Origin: Calamus simplicifolius
Lineage: Eukaryota > Streptophyta > Magnoliopsida > Arecales > Arecaceae
Length of the DNA: 64,000 bases
Assembly (NCBI GenBank): GCA_900491605.1
Contig: UESW01001690.1
Location: 1-64,000 of the forward strand
Direction: 5' to 3'
Part shown: positions 22,256-35,049 of the stretch, one piece after another
How the letters are laid out: each line of letters begins with the position of its first letter
Numbering within the stretch: position 1 is the first letter of the stretch
Translations under genes and position numbers: made by a program
Notes under the pieces: generated by a model
The model's input: only the letters and a program-made list of their open reading frames with translations
Told to the model about the DNA's origin: nothing
Database searches by the model: none

Positions 22256-23274
22256 ATGTACCCCTTACAGAGGCGACGAGGGGCATCACAGTTTTTAAAG
22301 ATTAATTGAATACCTCGTGTTATCGAGTGAAGTTCTTTATGCTTCTCGATCTGTCCACTGCTTTAATAATTAATAATACTACTGCAGCACTATGAATAAT
22401 GTACCTGACATTGCTCAGGCGCTTATTTATCTTTTGGCATGCAAATCTACGCTGCATTCAGACATTTTCTTTGGAAATTGATGAGTTTGATCATTAAACA
22501 TTGTCGTTTCCATCTTCTCGATCTCTAGCTTGTGATATGTAAACTTCGGCTCTTCTATTCAATATAATGGCGGATGTGTTTGGACTTTGGAAAGTATACA
22601 AAGCCCTCAACTCCAACTCCAAGTCCAACTGAAGCATCAGAGATAAAAGACCTTATTGACTTTTTGTAAGACCCCCCCCCCCCCCCCCCCTCTTGTTCTC
22701 TCCTCCCTTATGCGTTCCAATAGGTACGAAGAGTTTTCACATGGCTAATAAGAGGGTTATATATATTATCATCAGGCATCATGCTGTCATGTATGAAGGA
22801 CAAGGAGGACCTGTACACAGAGCACCAGTGAACCCACGGTAGAGATACTAGAATAATTTTATTCACTCGCACATCGTATGCATGATCACACATGTACATT
22901 ATCAAACAGCGTATGCAGTGCAAAAAAAACTTTTCCCAAGTTCAATTGTAATGAATCAATTGCCCCATATGCTGAGGTTTGTTGCAGGTAGCGTTTTGAG
23001 TGTCATTGGCATGGGTACCAAAAACGGTCCCCTTGTTTTCTCTCAAAAAGATTTCAAAAATTAATCCCGAACAAAATAAACGTTATTTAGCACAAAATTA
23101 TAATTTTAAAAATTAAATAAATATTATAATTTTATAAATAATAATTTTTTAAAAAAAAATTCAAAGCAAGTACTAGTATATTTAATCGAACCAGGGATTG
23201 GAATGGAAGGACGTACATGTCATTCTATGAAAAAGTGGGACAATTATATCCTAAAAGATTCAAAACGTTAGTTC
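22256..23274. other. Intergenic, no supported gene; 19-base poly-C tract
   Basis: A run of 19 C residues lies at 22672-22690. The remainder is AT-rich with no recognised coding sequence, up to the target duplication of the LINE. Confidence 0.5.
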
Positions 23275-23469
23275 AAAGTCCTGCATGAATTAGATCTTTT
23301 TTCAAATTTTTTTTCCCGTGCTTTGAGAATCATGCCCGAATGCTCTGGTTCTCCGTCTTCTCCTTGCTTTAAGATTCGTGCATCCGTGTTCTTCTTCCTT
23401 GATCGCTGGGTGATCTTCGTCTCTGCTCCTTCGCCGTCTCTCCGGTTTTTCTCTTCGCCCTCCCTTCCT

Positions 23470-25129
23470 ATGGCTCCAGATCCGACTGATGGTAGTCGGA
23501 ATCCTGGGAGGAGGATGATGTCGAACGGTTTTCGCTGGGTTACCCAGTCCCCTTCGCCTGCTGCTTTGGAGAGGTTGCTGACGTCGTTCCCAGAGGTGGT
23601 TCATGTCCCGGTGGCGAGCTTGAAGCGGAGGTGTCGGGTGGCAGCAGAAGGCTCTGATCGTCCGCTCGTTCCACAGATGGATTCCGGCTGAAGCTTACAT
23701 TAGGGAATTCAGACGAGCTGGTATATCCGGTGATATCTTTCCAATTAGTCTGGCATTCAAATGCCATGTTTTCCGTTTCGAATCCAAGGAAGCTTGCGAT
23801 CTGGTTCTGCAGCGTCCTTGGGTAATCAACGGCCAGGTGATTGGCATAGAGCCGTGGAAACCGGAGTTTACACCGGCGGAGGATTCCGTCTCGTCTGCTT
23901 TGATCTGGGTGAGATTGCCGTTGCTGCCTCTTGAGTTCTGGAAGGAGGAATTCCTCAGAGCCATTCTTGAGCCAGCGGGTGAGTTTGTCTGTGTTGATGC
24001 AGCTACTGTGGCGAAATCAAGGGGGGGTTTTGCGAGGGTTTGTCTGCGGATTGACCTTCGTCGCCCTCTCCGGCCTGGTACCCGGATTCAAGGAAGCTTC
24101 AATCCGTTCTGGCAGAACTTTGTCTATGAGAACTTGGAGGGAGTTTGCTTGAGCTGTGCCACTCTGCACTTGGACGGCCCCTGTTCTCAGCCGAGTTGTC
24201 CTGAGGGGGTTGGCTCTGACTCTGGTTCTTTGTTTGGGCCGTGGCTCGTTGCTATTCGGAAGAGGTCGTTTGATTCTATCCCTCAGGTGGTGGAGAAGGT
24301 GAAGGCTTCGCCGCTGGCTTCAATTTCAACCCCGGGCTCTGCTTCAGCGTCCCAGGCAGTGAAGAAGGGGACTCCAGTGGGCTCGGCTGAATTGACTGAA
24401 GGGTGGGCTGCTCCGGTGAAGGTCGCTCGCCGGAGACCCTCCTCGTTCTAGAATTCATCTAAGGCCTGATGATGTGGTGGCGCACCCTGGGAAGGAAGAG
24501 GGCATTGTGGTTAATGGGAAGGGCCCCGTGCCGGTTCAGAGAGAGCGTGCCGTTTCTAAGGCAGCTTCTCTGAACTTTAATTCAATTGAAAAGCTTGATT
24601 CCCTGGATGCTGGTCTGAACATCCCTACTTTGATTCATAACCCATTCTCCTCTCTTGCTACAGTGGTGAGCTATGATGGTCCTGTGGGTAGCAGGGAAGC
24701 CAGTCCAGGTCCCCTTAAGCGAGCTAGACCGGAGGTTTCTCATGCTCCTAGGATTTTATCCAAATCAGACAAGAAAAAGGGAAAAGGAAAGGTCTCTCTC
24801 ACCAAAAAAGGAGAGGTTAGTTGCGGCTCTCTGATTCAGTTGGATCAGGTTCCTTGTTCTCAGGTTGGTGCTCTGGAGGCGTGAGGGACCAATCTGTTGG
24901 AGGGGCTGATCTTCCTTTGGCTGATCCTTCTGGCGAACCTATGGGATTGGTCTCTGGTTCCCTAACTCAGGCACAGTCTTCCTCTTCTGGTGAGTCTGAT
25001 CCTGGTTCGGAAGGACTACTGACCAATTCATTACTGAAGCCTGTTGATGGCTCCCTGTTGAAGGATGGTCTGATTGATAGTGATATGCTAGTGGATCAAG
25101 GTGGGGTCCCTTCCTCCGCCATCCTGTAA
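23470..25129 (+). pseudogene. LINE ORF1 (DUF4283 / zinc-knuckle RNA-binding protein)
   Basis: It starts MAPDPTDGSRNPGRRMMSNG at 23470, the first ATG in a CT-rich leader. After a shift near 23640, the DUF4283 domain follows (SFHRWIPAEAYIREFRRAGI, VFRFESKEACDLVLQRPWVI, LIWVRLPLLPLEFW). Next is a zinc-knuckle region (YENLEGVCLSCATLHLDGPC) with CX2CX3HX4C spacing, one residue shorter than usual. The C-terminal half is low-complexity and lies in two further frames, ending GGVPSSAIL at a stop. That stop is immediately followed by the ORF2 ATG. ORF1 proteins bind LINE RNA. The copy has at least three frameshifts. Confidence 0.85.
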
Positions 25130-28100
25130 ATGAAGATCTTACTATGGAATGTTAGAGGAGCTCAAAAACCTTCTTTTCGATCCTCCTTTAGTAGATTATT
25201 GCAAGTTCACCACTTTGATATATGTGTCCTCTTGGAGACCAGACTTTCGGGGGATAGTCTTCTCGTTTTCGTAGACAGATTGCCCGTACTTGGTCTTCTT
25301 ATGCTGTGGAGGCAGTTGGTTTGTCGGGGGGTATGCTGGCTATATGGCGCACCTCTGCAGTCAGAATTGATGCTTTCCATCAGTGCAATCAGCAAATTGG
25401 TCTCATGATCTCTGAGGGGTCTTCTGACCCCTGGTTTCTTTCGGCAGTCTACGCCAGCACGGACTACCGGGAGAGAAGGGTTCTCTGGTCTGAACTGCTT
25501 TCCCTCCTTGCTCAGGGTATTCCGTCTATCATTGCGGGGGATTTCAATTGTATCACTGAGGCTAATGAAAAACGTGGAGGCAGACGGTTTCTGGCTCAGC
25601 TGATATCAATGAATTCAGATCCTTTATTGGTTCTTCTGGGCTTTTGGATTTGGGGTATTCGGGATCCCAATTCACTTGGTGCAATAATCGCCAGGGGTCT
25701 GCTCGAGTTTGGGAGAGACTTGACCGTGCCATGGCTTCTCCCCAGTGGCTCCAAAGATTCCCTATGGTTACTGTCACTCATCTTCCTAGGATTGCTTCTG
25801 ACCATTGCCCTATATTGATTTCTACGGAGGCTGATCAGCTTTTGCGGAAGCAGTTCAGATTTGAGCAGTTTTGGACTGGGCCTTTCAGCTGCTCGTTCTA
25901 TTATCTCTCAGATCTGGCATACTCCTGTTAGGGGCAATGCTGTCTATCGATTATCTCGTCGTTTTAAGATGGCCAGACACAGACTATCCAGATGGAACAG
26001 GATTGAGGTGGGGGATCTGGTCAGACAAGTTGAGCAGGTTGAAGCTGATATTAATGTCATGCAGGCTAAGGAGGATCAGGAAGGTTTTTTGGCGGACTCG
26101 GACCTCTCTTTCCTTAGGGAGTTGCTGGCTCGGCACCACTCCCTTTTGCGGCAGCAGGAGATGTATTGGTGGCAGAGATCTCGGGCTCAGTGGATTTGTG
26201 ATGGGGATCGTAACACCAGATTCTTCCATCAGGCCACTCTGAAGCGGAGAGCTGCTAATCGGATTCGGAGGTTAGTGGATGAAGAGGGGCATACTAGGGA
26301 GGATTTCCAATCTATCAGTGACATTCTTCTCCATTTCTTCCGGACCAGATGGGCTGACTCTAATGGTGATGGGGATCCGGTTGTTCAGGTTCCGTCTTCC
26401 AGGAAAGTCTCCTCCCTGGATAACGATATGCTTATCAGGCCGATCTCGGCGGATGAGATTAGGGCGGCCCTATGGGAGCTTGGTCCGAACAAAGCCCCTG
26501 GGCCTGATGGGTTTCCGCCTTTTTTCTTTCGGCACTATTGGGATATTGTTGGTCAGGAGGTTGTTCAAGCTATTCAGGATGTTTTCAGAGCTAGACATAT
26601 TCCTTCTGAATGGAATCAGACTTTCATTACCTTGGTGCCCAAGAGAGTGGATTCTCTCCCGCAGCACTTTAGGCCCATTAGCCTCTGTTCTACCTTGTAT
26701 AAAGTTTGTGCTCGCCTTTTAGCTCGCCGCCTTTGTCTGGTGATTCCTCGCCTCATTTCGGAGGAGCAGGGGGCTTTCATTAGAGGGAGGTCTATTTCTG
26801 ATAATATTCTTATTGCTCAGGAGTTTATGCATGTTCTTCATAGAGCCCGGTCAGACGTTGTCTTATGGCTGTTAAGCTCGATATGGAGCGTGCTTATGAT
26901 CGATTGAGCTGGGTTTTTTTGTACCGCTCTCTTCTGGAGTTTGGGTTTGATGAATTATTTATAGAATGGATTATGGCTTGCATCCATAAGCCCTCTTTTT
27001 CTCTTATTATCAATGGAAACACGACGATTTTTTCACTCTAGTGTTGGTCTCCGTCAGGGTTGCCCCTTATCTCCTTTGCTGTTCATCCTGGCTGCAGATG
27101 ATCTTTCTCGGGCTTTACGCCTGGCTCAGCAGGACAGGCGGATTGCCCCAGTTATGGCTGGTCCTGAGGGCCCTTTTGTCTCCCACCTCCTCTTTGCTGA
27201 TGATGTATCCTCCTTGGCCATGCTTCTATTGAGAATGCGGCTTCTTTTCATTCTATTATTCAGAGCTACTGCCAGGCTTCTGGTCAGAAGGTCAATTTTC
27301 TGAAGTCTTCTATTTGTTTTAGCCGAAGACCTCTAGACCCACTAGAGAAGCCATCATCAGATTGTCGGGTATCACCACTCAGACTGATAGATTTATTTAT
27401 TTGGGAATCCCTATAACGGGGCGTAGCCCCCGCTGCTCTGATTTCTCCGAGATTGAGAGGCGGGTGCGCCAGCGCATTGAGGGATGGCAGGTGACTGGTC
27501 TTTCGATGATGGCTAGGGTTATTATTATTCGATCAGTTCTTTCCTCTCTTCCCCTGCATATCCTGGCGAATGCTGCCATTCCAATTACTTGCCTGAGAAG
27601 GATTGAGAGATGCTTTCGTGATTTCCTATGGGCTTCTGTGCAGGATGGTCATGGGATTCACCTCTTATCCTGGGATTTGGTTTGTATGCCTATTGCTGAG
27701 GGTGGTCTCGGTATCCAGTCTTTGATTGTTAGAAGAAAAGCCCTTATTGCCAAACATGCTTCGAGATTTCTTCTTGAGCCACAGTGTCTTTGGAGCTCCC
27801 TGATGCGCATTAGGTATGGAGAATGGACATCTGCCATGCTTATTTCTCCTCCTCGGGGAAGCTCCTCCTATTGGAAGGAGATCTGTCGCTATGGTCAGGC
27901 TATCTTGGACAATCTCTCTTGGATGATCGGTGATGGTTCTTCGGTCAGTGTTATTCAGGATACCTAGATTTCTGAGCTTCCTCTTTCTGGTGGCCCTCCT
28001 TTATCAGCATTGAGACCCCTTCCAGTCTTAGGGTCAAGGACTTGATCTCCTCTGATCCTCCTGCTTGGCATATCCCCTCGGTGACCAGATTGTTTGGTGC

Positions 28101-29237
28101 GGAGCTTGCCCGGCGGATATTATCGATGCCTCTTCTTCCTGGTCGTTCTTCTGATGTTAGACTCTGGCAGAGTTCCTGTCTCTCTAAGGCCCCGACTAGG
28201 GATCTGATGATGATGTTCAGACCTCAGCCTCAGTGCCTGAAAGATGCTACGTGGAAGCTTCCTACTATCCCCAGAGTTCAGTTATTTATCTGGAAACTTC
28301 TGTGGGGCTCTCTCCCTACCTGTGCTCTCCTATCTCGAAGGGGTCTCCCTATTCAGTCGATCTGCCCGTTATGCAGCTTAGAGGAGGAATCTATAGATCA
28401 TGCTATTTTCATCTGCCCAAGAGCTAGACGGATCTAGCTTATGATGGGTTATTCGTTCAGACAGAATGACTCGGGCCCCCTGTACTCTTCTTTCCTTCTG
28501 GACCTTCGGAGGTGCCCTCAGCATAAGAAAGGTCTCTGGGCGGTCACTGCTTATCAGATTTGGCTTACTAGGAACCAGTTTATTTTCTCTGATGACACTA
28601 TCTCTCTTCATAAGATAGCTAGGAAGATCAGATTATTGGCGGCGGACTGTGCTCGTATTGGGTTTGATATCTCTGGCCACTGGGGATCCCCTGCTGCTTC
28701 GGCAGCGAACCGGCATACGGTTCTTATCTCTTGGGAGCCCCCCCCTCCAGGGTTTGTCAAAGTCAATTTTGACGGGAGTGTCTGTGGTAGAATTGCTGGG
28801 TCAGCGTTCATTATCCGAGGTCCTCATGGTGACCTTTTGGCGGCTGGAGGTTTTGGTTCTCTCGACTCCTCTGTCCCCATGACTGAACTTCGCGCGGCTT
28901 GGGCAGGTATTTCTTATGCTGCTCGGGTTCTTCATGCTCAGAGGATTTGTATTGAGGGCGACTCCATGTCGGTCATTGCTTGGATTCAACGCAGAATTGC
29001 CCTCCTGCTCTTTCTAATCCGATTTTGTTGGATATTTGGGCTATTCTGCGGGAGATTGATTGCGTCCAGACCCGTCATATATATCGCGAAGCCAACTCGG
29101 CGGCGGACTGGATTGCTGCTTCAGTGGCTCTGCTTTCTGGTCCATGGATATTGACGCCGGGTGACCCCTGTCCTGCTCCTTTGCAGCAAATTTTGTACTC
29201 TGATCTATCTGGGCTGACTCGCGCTAGATTAGTGTGA
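25130..29237 (+). pseudogene. LINE ORF2 (endonuclease, reverse transcriptase, zf-RVT, RNase H)
   Basis: It opens MKILLWNVRGAQKPSF, an apurinic-type endonuclease start, then IIAGDFNCITE and ASDHCPILI. Reverse transcriptase follows (LGPNKAPGPDGFPPFFF, FRPISLCSTLYKVCARLLA, EEQGAFIRGRSISDNI, VKLDMERAYDRLSW, GLRQGCPLSPLLFILAADDL). The catalytic LLFADDV is at about 27195. Next are a zf-RVT domain (WKLPTIPRVQLFIWKLLWGS, CPLCSLEEESIDHAIFICP) and an RNase H domain (VNFDGSVCG, ELRAAWAGISYA, CIEGDSMSVIAW, YREANSAADWIA). It spans about 1,369 codons in several frames, so it is not functional as read. The enzyme would nick the target and copy LINE RNA in place. Confidence 0.92.
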
Positions 29238-29275
29238 TCGCCCGTTTATACCAAAAAAAATAAAAAGTCCTGCAT

Positions 29276-29875
29276 TCATAATCAATTACCTCATGCAGGT
29301 TATTTTTGGCCACAAGGTTTGACTTATGTAATTATTAAATATTTGAAATTGATAAGCTGACCGTTGTGCATTAAATCACAGTAACGGAAAATAAATAAAT
29401 AAATTGAAATTCCACAGTTCTTTTCAGATATTGTTCATCTAAAGCTTGCGAGAGACGCTTGTATTTGATTATTTGGTTCTTTTATGGTGCGATTCTTGTT
29501 CACCTGCAGCAGTGAACAAGATAAAAAAGAGTGCAATATTGATACCCTGTGCAAGTAGCACGAGGACATCAAAAATTTTATTTTATGGTTCTATTCTTGT
29601 TCCACCTCTAAAATGAAAATATGATAAAGAATATTTTTCATCCATCCTTCCATGCAAGCCCCTCGGGAAGCTGAAAAGGGTTCTCACTGGTGTTTTCACT
29701 TGGATCCAGGAATCGTGGGATTATCAGATTTGAAATAATTTTATATCAGAATCAAAAGTTAAATTATATTATTTATTATATGATACAAACTATATATAAG
29801 AATACAAATGTTTTGAAAAGTAATATTATGATCAACTAAATATGAAATATAATCAAGCAAATAAACATTTGTATA
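29276..29875. other. Spacer between LINE and gypsy element, no supported gene
   Basis: It is AT-rich DNA with no coding signature, ending at the CAATT duplication of the gypsy element. Confidence 0.5.
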
Positions 29876-29880
29876 CAATT

Positions 29881-30788
29881 TGTTGCCGTAGAAATTCGTT
29901 CTTCGACTCGGATGCACCCTCGCTCCGAATCCGGAAGCCGATCTCTCGCCCGAGATGGAACCTGCAAGATAGTCCTTATGTAGAGGGTGTTTCGGGGGTG
30001 GCCCTCTGCGATAGACCCTCCGACGCCCACGTCAGTGGAAGTTCACAGCCAGCAATATGAGGAGAAGGCTCTCGCAGAAGAGTTTCTCTAGATTGATGTT
30101 CTTCCGAGAGCTCAGAGCTTTGCTCGAGCTTTAATGGAGTTTTTCTGTATGAGAGTTAGTGAATGTGTACTTGAGAGACTTCGGGGCTGTGGTATTTATA
30201 GGCGATCACCTGATTCCTTGGGCGCGTCATAGAGGGTCTGAAAATTGCTAGGATTCGAAACTGATTCGAATCAAGTTTGTTACGAGGCCAGTAGGATCCG
30301 TATCTTGTTAGTTAGAGGGTTGACGGCCAGGAGAGTTGGTTGATGCCTTAGGATTCAGCGATTATGTAGGCCCTAGGCCACTCTCATGGCCCTTAGGCCA
30401 CTTCTGGTATCATTGGCATGATTTTTCATTTGAAATCTTGCTCAGCTATTATGAATTTGGACTCTCCTGCGCTTGATCCCGCAGAGATACTCGAGTACCT
30501 CGGTCCGGCCGAGGTGTAGGACAGCTCGGTTCATCGAAGCATAGGATAGCTCGACTCGATCAGGAATAGGAGTGGCTCGGTCTGGCTGACACATGAGGAT
30601 GGTTCGGTTTGCCGAGGTATAGGGTGGCTCGGTCTACCGAGATATAGGAATGACTCGATTCTGCTAAAGGCGATTCAGCTTCGTTGTCTTACGGGTATGA
30701 CAGCTGGCTGACGAGATGTTGGGATTTGTCTCGATCCAATTGCCGATGTACACCAACATTAATGCAACAATAATTTTATACCTCATCA
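29881..30788 (-). repeat. 3' LTR of the Tat-like element
   Basis: It runs TGTTGCCGTAG ... ACCTCATCA and matches 42738-43646. Minisatellite-like units carrying GGCTCGGTYTGCCGAGGTAT lie at 30500-30660. Together with the PPT at 30791, the minus-strand start is TGATGAGG. Confidence 0.92.
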
Positions 30789-30806
30789 CATGCCCCCACT
30801 CCCTAG
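30789..30806 (-). other. Polypurine tract
   Basis: Minus-strand AGGGAGTGGGGGCATG directly precedes the 3' LTR start TGATGAGG. The same layout (CGAGGGGGCATA then TGATATGG) is seen in the second element at 63195. Confidence 0.78.
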
Positions 30807-31058
30807 TCTGAAGTGTAAATTCTGATGTAGGGAGTAGAGTTTCGGAATAATCTCATTTGGGGAAATCCGAAGAGGTGTACAATGATGGTCTCGTAAATGA
30901 CAGGCCGCTGTTTCGTTATCATTTTTCATCACAGCATGAGAAGGAAACGTCTCGTTTCCAGCAGGCAACGATTGTGGGAATCCCACGTAGCAAGACTCCT
31001 ATGTTTATGACACCCATATCGGAAGTATTAGTGTTCCGGGCTTTCCTTCTGAAGTGCT

Positions 31059-31065
31059 ATTTAAA
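31059..31065 (+). promoter_or_regulatory. TATA-like box of antisense gene 1
   Basis: TATTTAA lies about 125 bases upstream of the ATG at 31186 and about 270 bases from the 3' LTR edge, on the strand opposite to gag-pol. Confidence 0.55.
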
Positions 31066-31185
31066 GAGGGGAGGGGTTAGGGCGGCGTCCCTTCTGAAAT
31101 GCCTTCTCGTCTCTTCCTTAGAGATTTTCCTTTCCTTCTTAAACCCTTGCTAGCTTACTTGTGCTTTGCCTCTCAACTTGACAAC

Positions 31186-34100
31186 ATGAAGGGCTCGAGC
31201 GATGTAGCCTCAGAGATAACTCTTGAAGATTTGGACAGAATCCGCTGCCGTTATAGGGTTCCTCGAGATGTTGCCCTTTGGCTTCCGAGGGCTGAGCATA
31301 GGGTTTCGACGGAGTTGAGCCATGGGGTATTCTTCTACGAGGAAAGCTTGAGGGCAGGTCTCCGGTTCCCTCTTCACCCGCTAGTGCGGGAGGTGATGAG
31401 GTTCTACAACATTTGCCCGACAATGGTGGCTCCAAATAGCTGGCGTAACCTCATTGGGTTTATCTCGATGTGCAGCCGTGTTGGGGTGGCCGCGACCCTC
31501 TCCATATTCCGAGTTTGTTACAACCTGGTTTCCAGGAGGAACTCTGAGTGGCCTTACATTGGCCCTCGAAATCATTCAAAATGATTTCAGATAATCCGTT
31601 GTCGATAAAGGAATGGAAGTTCCGGTTCTTCATTGTTGAGGGGAACATTGAGGGGAACATTGGTTCGGATTTTCCTTAGACATGGGCGAGCTACGTGAAA
31701 GATCCGAAAGCGCGCCCGGAGTTGTCCGAGCAGGAAAAGAGGATTTAGTAACCCTTCGTAGTGGTCAGGTGCTATTGGCTAGTGCCCTATTATCAGAGGA
31801 CGCCCTTTTTGTCGTCGAGCTTAGTTCTATTTACCCTCAAGGTGAGTTTCTTCCTTGCTCTGGTGGTCGATATACTCAGGCAATTTTACTGCGGTTTAAT
31901 TGACTGTTTGCTGTGCTTTCAGCTGAGAGGTCGGCATTCGTGGGCCAAATGAAGAAGGAGTTGGGCAAACGCCATAGGGCGTCCAGCTCCGAGGACAAGC
32001 ACAGGTCCGAAAATAGATCCTGTCCTTCCGGGTCTCGCCCAAAGGAGCCGAAGAAAAATAGTGTTGGCCGCCATTCCTCCACTCCGAAGAAGGGGGAAGT
32101 GGGTGCGTCGGCCATGGTTGACGAGCCCTCCCTGCCGGAGGGGGGCGTGGTAGTGGAGGAGGAAACAGTCGTTGGGGGAAGCTCGGAGGGAGCTATTGAA
32201 GTTTCCCCCCTTCAAATAGTAGTCGTGCCGAGGAGATGTCACCGGTTCATCCGGCAGTCCTCTCGCCCGAGGCTAATCAGCCTCATTCGTTAGAGGTTGG
32301 CAGCCCCACAGCGCTGCGTGCGGATGGGGAAGAGGCCCCTGCTTTGGTTGATGGGATAGAAGAGGTAGTCGTAGCCGCCAAAGCTCAAGTGGAACCGCTT
32401 GTTGGAGGGTCGGTGGAGGTTGAGGGACTTTCCGTTGGAGGGCTTTCTCCTGAGGTATCGAAGGGAGCCACGGAGGAGGCCAAGGCTTGGACAGAGTCCG
32501 TTGGGGACGAAACAGTGCTTGGAGAAGAGGGAGAAGGAGAAGAAGAAATACCGAGCGGAGGGGATGCTCGGACCGAAGTTCTTCCAGCCGGAGCTGAAGC
32601 ATCCGAAGTTTCGCAGGTTAAAATTCTAATGGAGGAGGCCAGACTGATGACAGTTCCTCAGGCCAAAGCTCCTCAGGCCGATTCTTCAGCCATGAATTTC
32701 CTTACTCACAATCCAGAGGTAGAAGACATGTTCGCCGCTTTGATGCGGTCCGTGCTACGCATGGAAGAAAGTTTCTCGTCGGACGAGCCCACCGTGGAGG
32801 ATATTGTCGAGGCGACCTTCGGGTGGCTCGGGGTGCCGAAGGATTTTTATCTCCTACCTGAGATCAACAGCCCCGCCCTTATGAAGATCGCCACAAACTA
32901 CACCTCTCGAGTAAGTTGTTACATCGAGGCAATAAGTTTTAGTCGGTTGGCTTGGCCATACTTTCTTACTTGTATTTTTTCTGCAGAATGCCTTAATTAT
33001 CAGGTCGCTGAGTTGGCACCTAAATTTGGCCATGGGGGCCTATGCTCAGGCCAGGAGGGAGGCAACCGGCCTTCGGGAGAGGGTGGATTCGACCAGCAAA
33101 CTTTCCAGGGCCTTGTCATTTGTCTAGGGGATCTCGAGAAGATGAGCAAGTCTTACCAAGCTACCGCTGAGAGAGCCTCTCAGCTCGAGATTCAAGTCAA
33201 GGAGCTCCAGGGTTTTCGCGAATAGTCTGATAAGGCCTGCCTGGAGCTATCACAAATTAAGTCCAAGCATGCCGAAGAAATATGGGCTATGCAGTAGCGT
33301 TTCAATGAAAGATAGGGCGAATTGAAAGATAGTTTCACCGAGGAGATGGACAATTGGAATAAGAGGCTTGATGAAGAGGAGTGCATGTATCGACGACAAC
33401 AAGATCAGCTCGCCAGCCTGAATACGAGGCTCCTCGATAGGGAAGTCCGACTAAAATGGTAGCATGATCAAGTCGCCAAACTCACCGCTGACCTTGATCA
33501 ATCTTGGCATTGAAGAAAAACAGTCTAGGATTAATGACCTCAAGGAGGGCCTCTAGCAGAATAAAGCGGCCAAAGTGAAAGCCCTTGAAAAGGTTCACGA
33601 GTTGAACGAAAAAATGCCTCGGCGAGAAGAAGAGGTATGATGTCCTCTTACTTATTTTTAGTGCCTTTTCTTTTGGCCATAGCCTCAAATGATCCTGTGT
33701 TTGCAGATGGGCAGAATCAGGCTAAGGTTTAGGACCAGTTCAAAGCCTTGAGAGAAGAGTTGGCTTCGAGCCGTCGAATAAATTCCGAACTACGAGACCA
33801 ATTGGCCAAAGCTACAGACGAGTCTCCTCGGCCGTGGAAGAGTACAAGAGTTCTGCTCAATTTATCGATGAACACAAAGCGGCTTGCGCCAATGCATTTC
33901 GGTTCGGCGAAGAGGAGACACGGGCGAAGATCTCTCGGGTATACCCTGAGCTGGATCTATCTTTTCTAGAGGCCAATTTTATGATACTCGTACCCAGAAC
34001 CAAAGAAGCTGAATATGAGGAGATTTCTGACGTTGATCTCGAGACCATCCTGGGCACTGATGAAGCCATGGCTCCAGAGGAATGTCCTCAGCCCGATGCT

Positions 34101-34262
34101 GAGGAACCTAAGGTCCCCCCTCAACTATATTTGAAATGGGCAAACCAAGCCAAATTCCTCCCAATATTGCCGAGGGAGCCCCTAGAACCGACCCGAACCC
34201 TGATTCTTGAGGGTTGTTCATGTATTTTTGCTTTTTTCACTTGTAATTCAATCAAAATTTAA
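31186..34262 (+). pseudogene. Antisense gene 1 of the Tat-like element (putative gypsy-type Transposase_28 family)
   Basis: Starting at MKGSSDVASEITLEDLDRI, the first exon contains ELSHGVFFYEESLRAGLRFP, LHPLVREVMRFYNICPTMV and APNSWRNLIGFISMC. After a shift it reads SIKEWKFRFFIVEGN and YVKDPKARPELSEQEKRI, the conserved core of the plant family annotated as putative gypsy-type transposon (Transposase_28). Introns fit at 31842-31922, 32911-32986 and 33635-33706. The middle is acidic and low-complexity. The C-terminal part looks coiled-coil (MSKSYQATAERASQLEIQVK) and ends in an acidic tail. A poly(A) signal AATAAA lies at 34265. Function unknown. Several stops (for example 31678, 33222) make it inactive. 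An in-frame upstream ATG at 31099 is an alternative start. Confidence 0.8.
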
Positions 34263-34264
34263 TG

Positions 34265-34270
34265 AATAAA
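34265..34270 (+). terminator. Poly(A) signal of antisense gene 1
   Basis: AATAAA is followed by a T-rich run and lies just beyond the last stop codon of the antisense ORF. Confidence 0.55.
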
Positions 34271-34985
34271 TCTTTTGTCTTCTTCTGTGTGTCCTATTGT
34301 TTTGGTCACCATTTTTCGAACGATCTTTTTGTTTATCAGAAGTTTTTTCCTGCTTATAAACGAATCGTAAACAAATCATACTTTATGATTGGATTGCTCT
34401 TAGAAGTTCCAAATTGAATACTCTGCTTAATCGAAGCCAAGTTAGCTAGGTCTTCCGATGTATGCAACTGTTCGGTTTTGCTAAGGAATATTATCCCAGC
34501 TTCGCCCGAAGTAAGACAAATAGTTCGAAATGGCCGAAACAGGAGAAGTACCTCGACTGGGGCCGAGGTAAGGCGGATAGTTCGGTTTATCCGAAGAAGT
34601 CGGTTGCTTCCTGCCGAGGTAGACAAAATGGCTCACAATTTACCGAAGGATACCACGTTTTTCCTTAGGGTATTTATCCTATTGGCCTTTTCCAACGTAA
34701 GTCCATTTTGCATATGCGCTAAGCAATCAATTGCTAGTGGACGATGTCATTTTCGAAGCGGATCTCCCAGGTCCGCCCATATCTCAAGGACCTGCAGACG
34801 GTTATTCGCATTTAAGGCTCTCGATTCGAGATCAGAAAGATCTTCTGCCTTTCATTATGGCCTAGGAGGCGTGCTCGTTGTGCCTTGGGATGCGCCCTCT
34901 TTTCTTAGCGCGCCACACAGCAGTGTGACCATGGCGTTTTGAATTCCGGGGTCCTCTTCCTTAATGGCTGCTCGGTTTGTTTGTC

Positions 34986-34993
34986 TATAAAAA
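34986..34993 (+). promoter_or_regulatory. TATA box of antisense unit 2
   Basis: TATAAAAA within CTATAAAAAGGGG is a strong plant TATA match, 64 bases upstream of the ATG at 35050. Confidence 0.65.
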
Positions 34994-35049
34994 GGGGAAG
35001 AGCAGACTATGTTTGAAGCCTTCTCTTTCTGTGAGTTAGAGAGGTTTTC

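Larger units (their letters stand above)
23275..29275 (+). mobile_element. Full-length L1-type LINE with 12-bp target duplication
   Basis: The 12-mer AAAGTCCTGCAT occurs at 23275-23286 and again at 29264-29275. The element between (about 5.98 kb) has a short 5' UTR, ORF1, ORF2 and an A-rich tail (CCAAAAAAAATAAA). The perfect duplication suggests a fairly recent insertion, yet both ORFs contain several frameshifts and stops. They either accumulated since or were inherited through a defective template. Confidence 0.93.

Noticed and set aside
22672..22690. 19-base poly-C tract as a functional element
   Set aside because: Probably a simple homopolymer, and a likely site of sequencing uncertainty.
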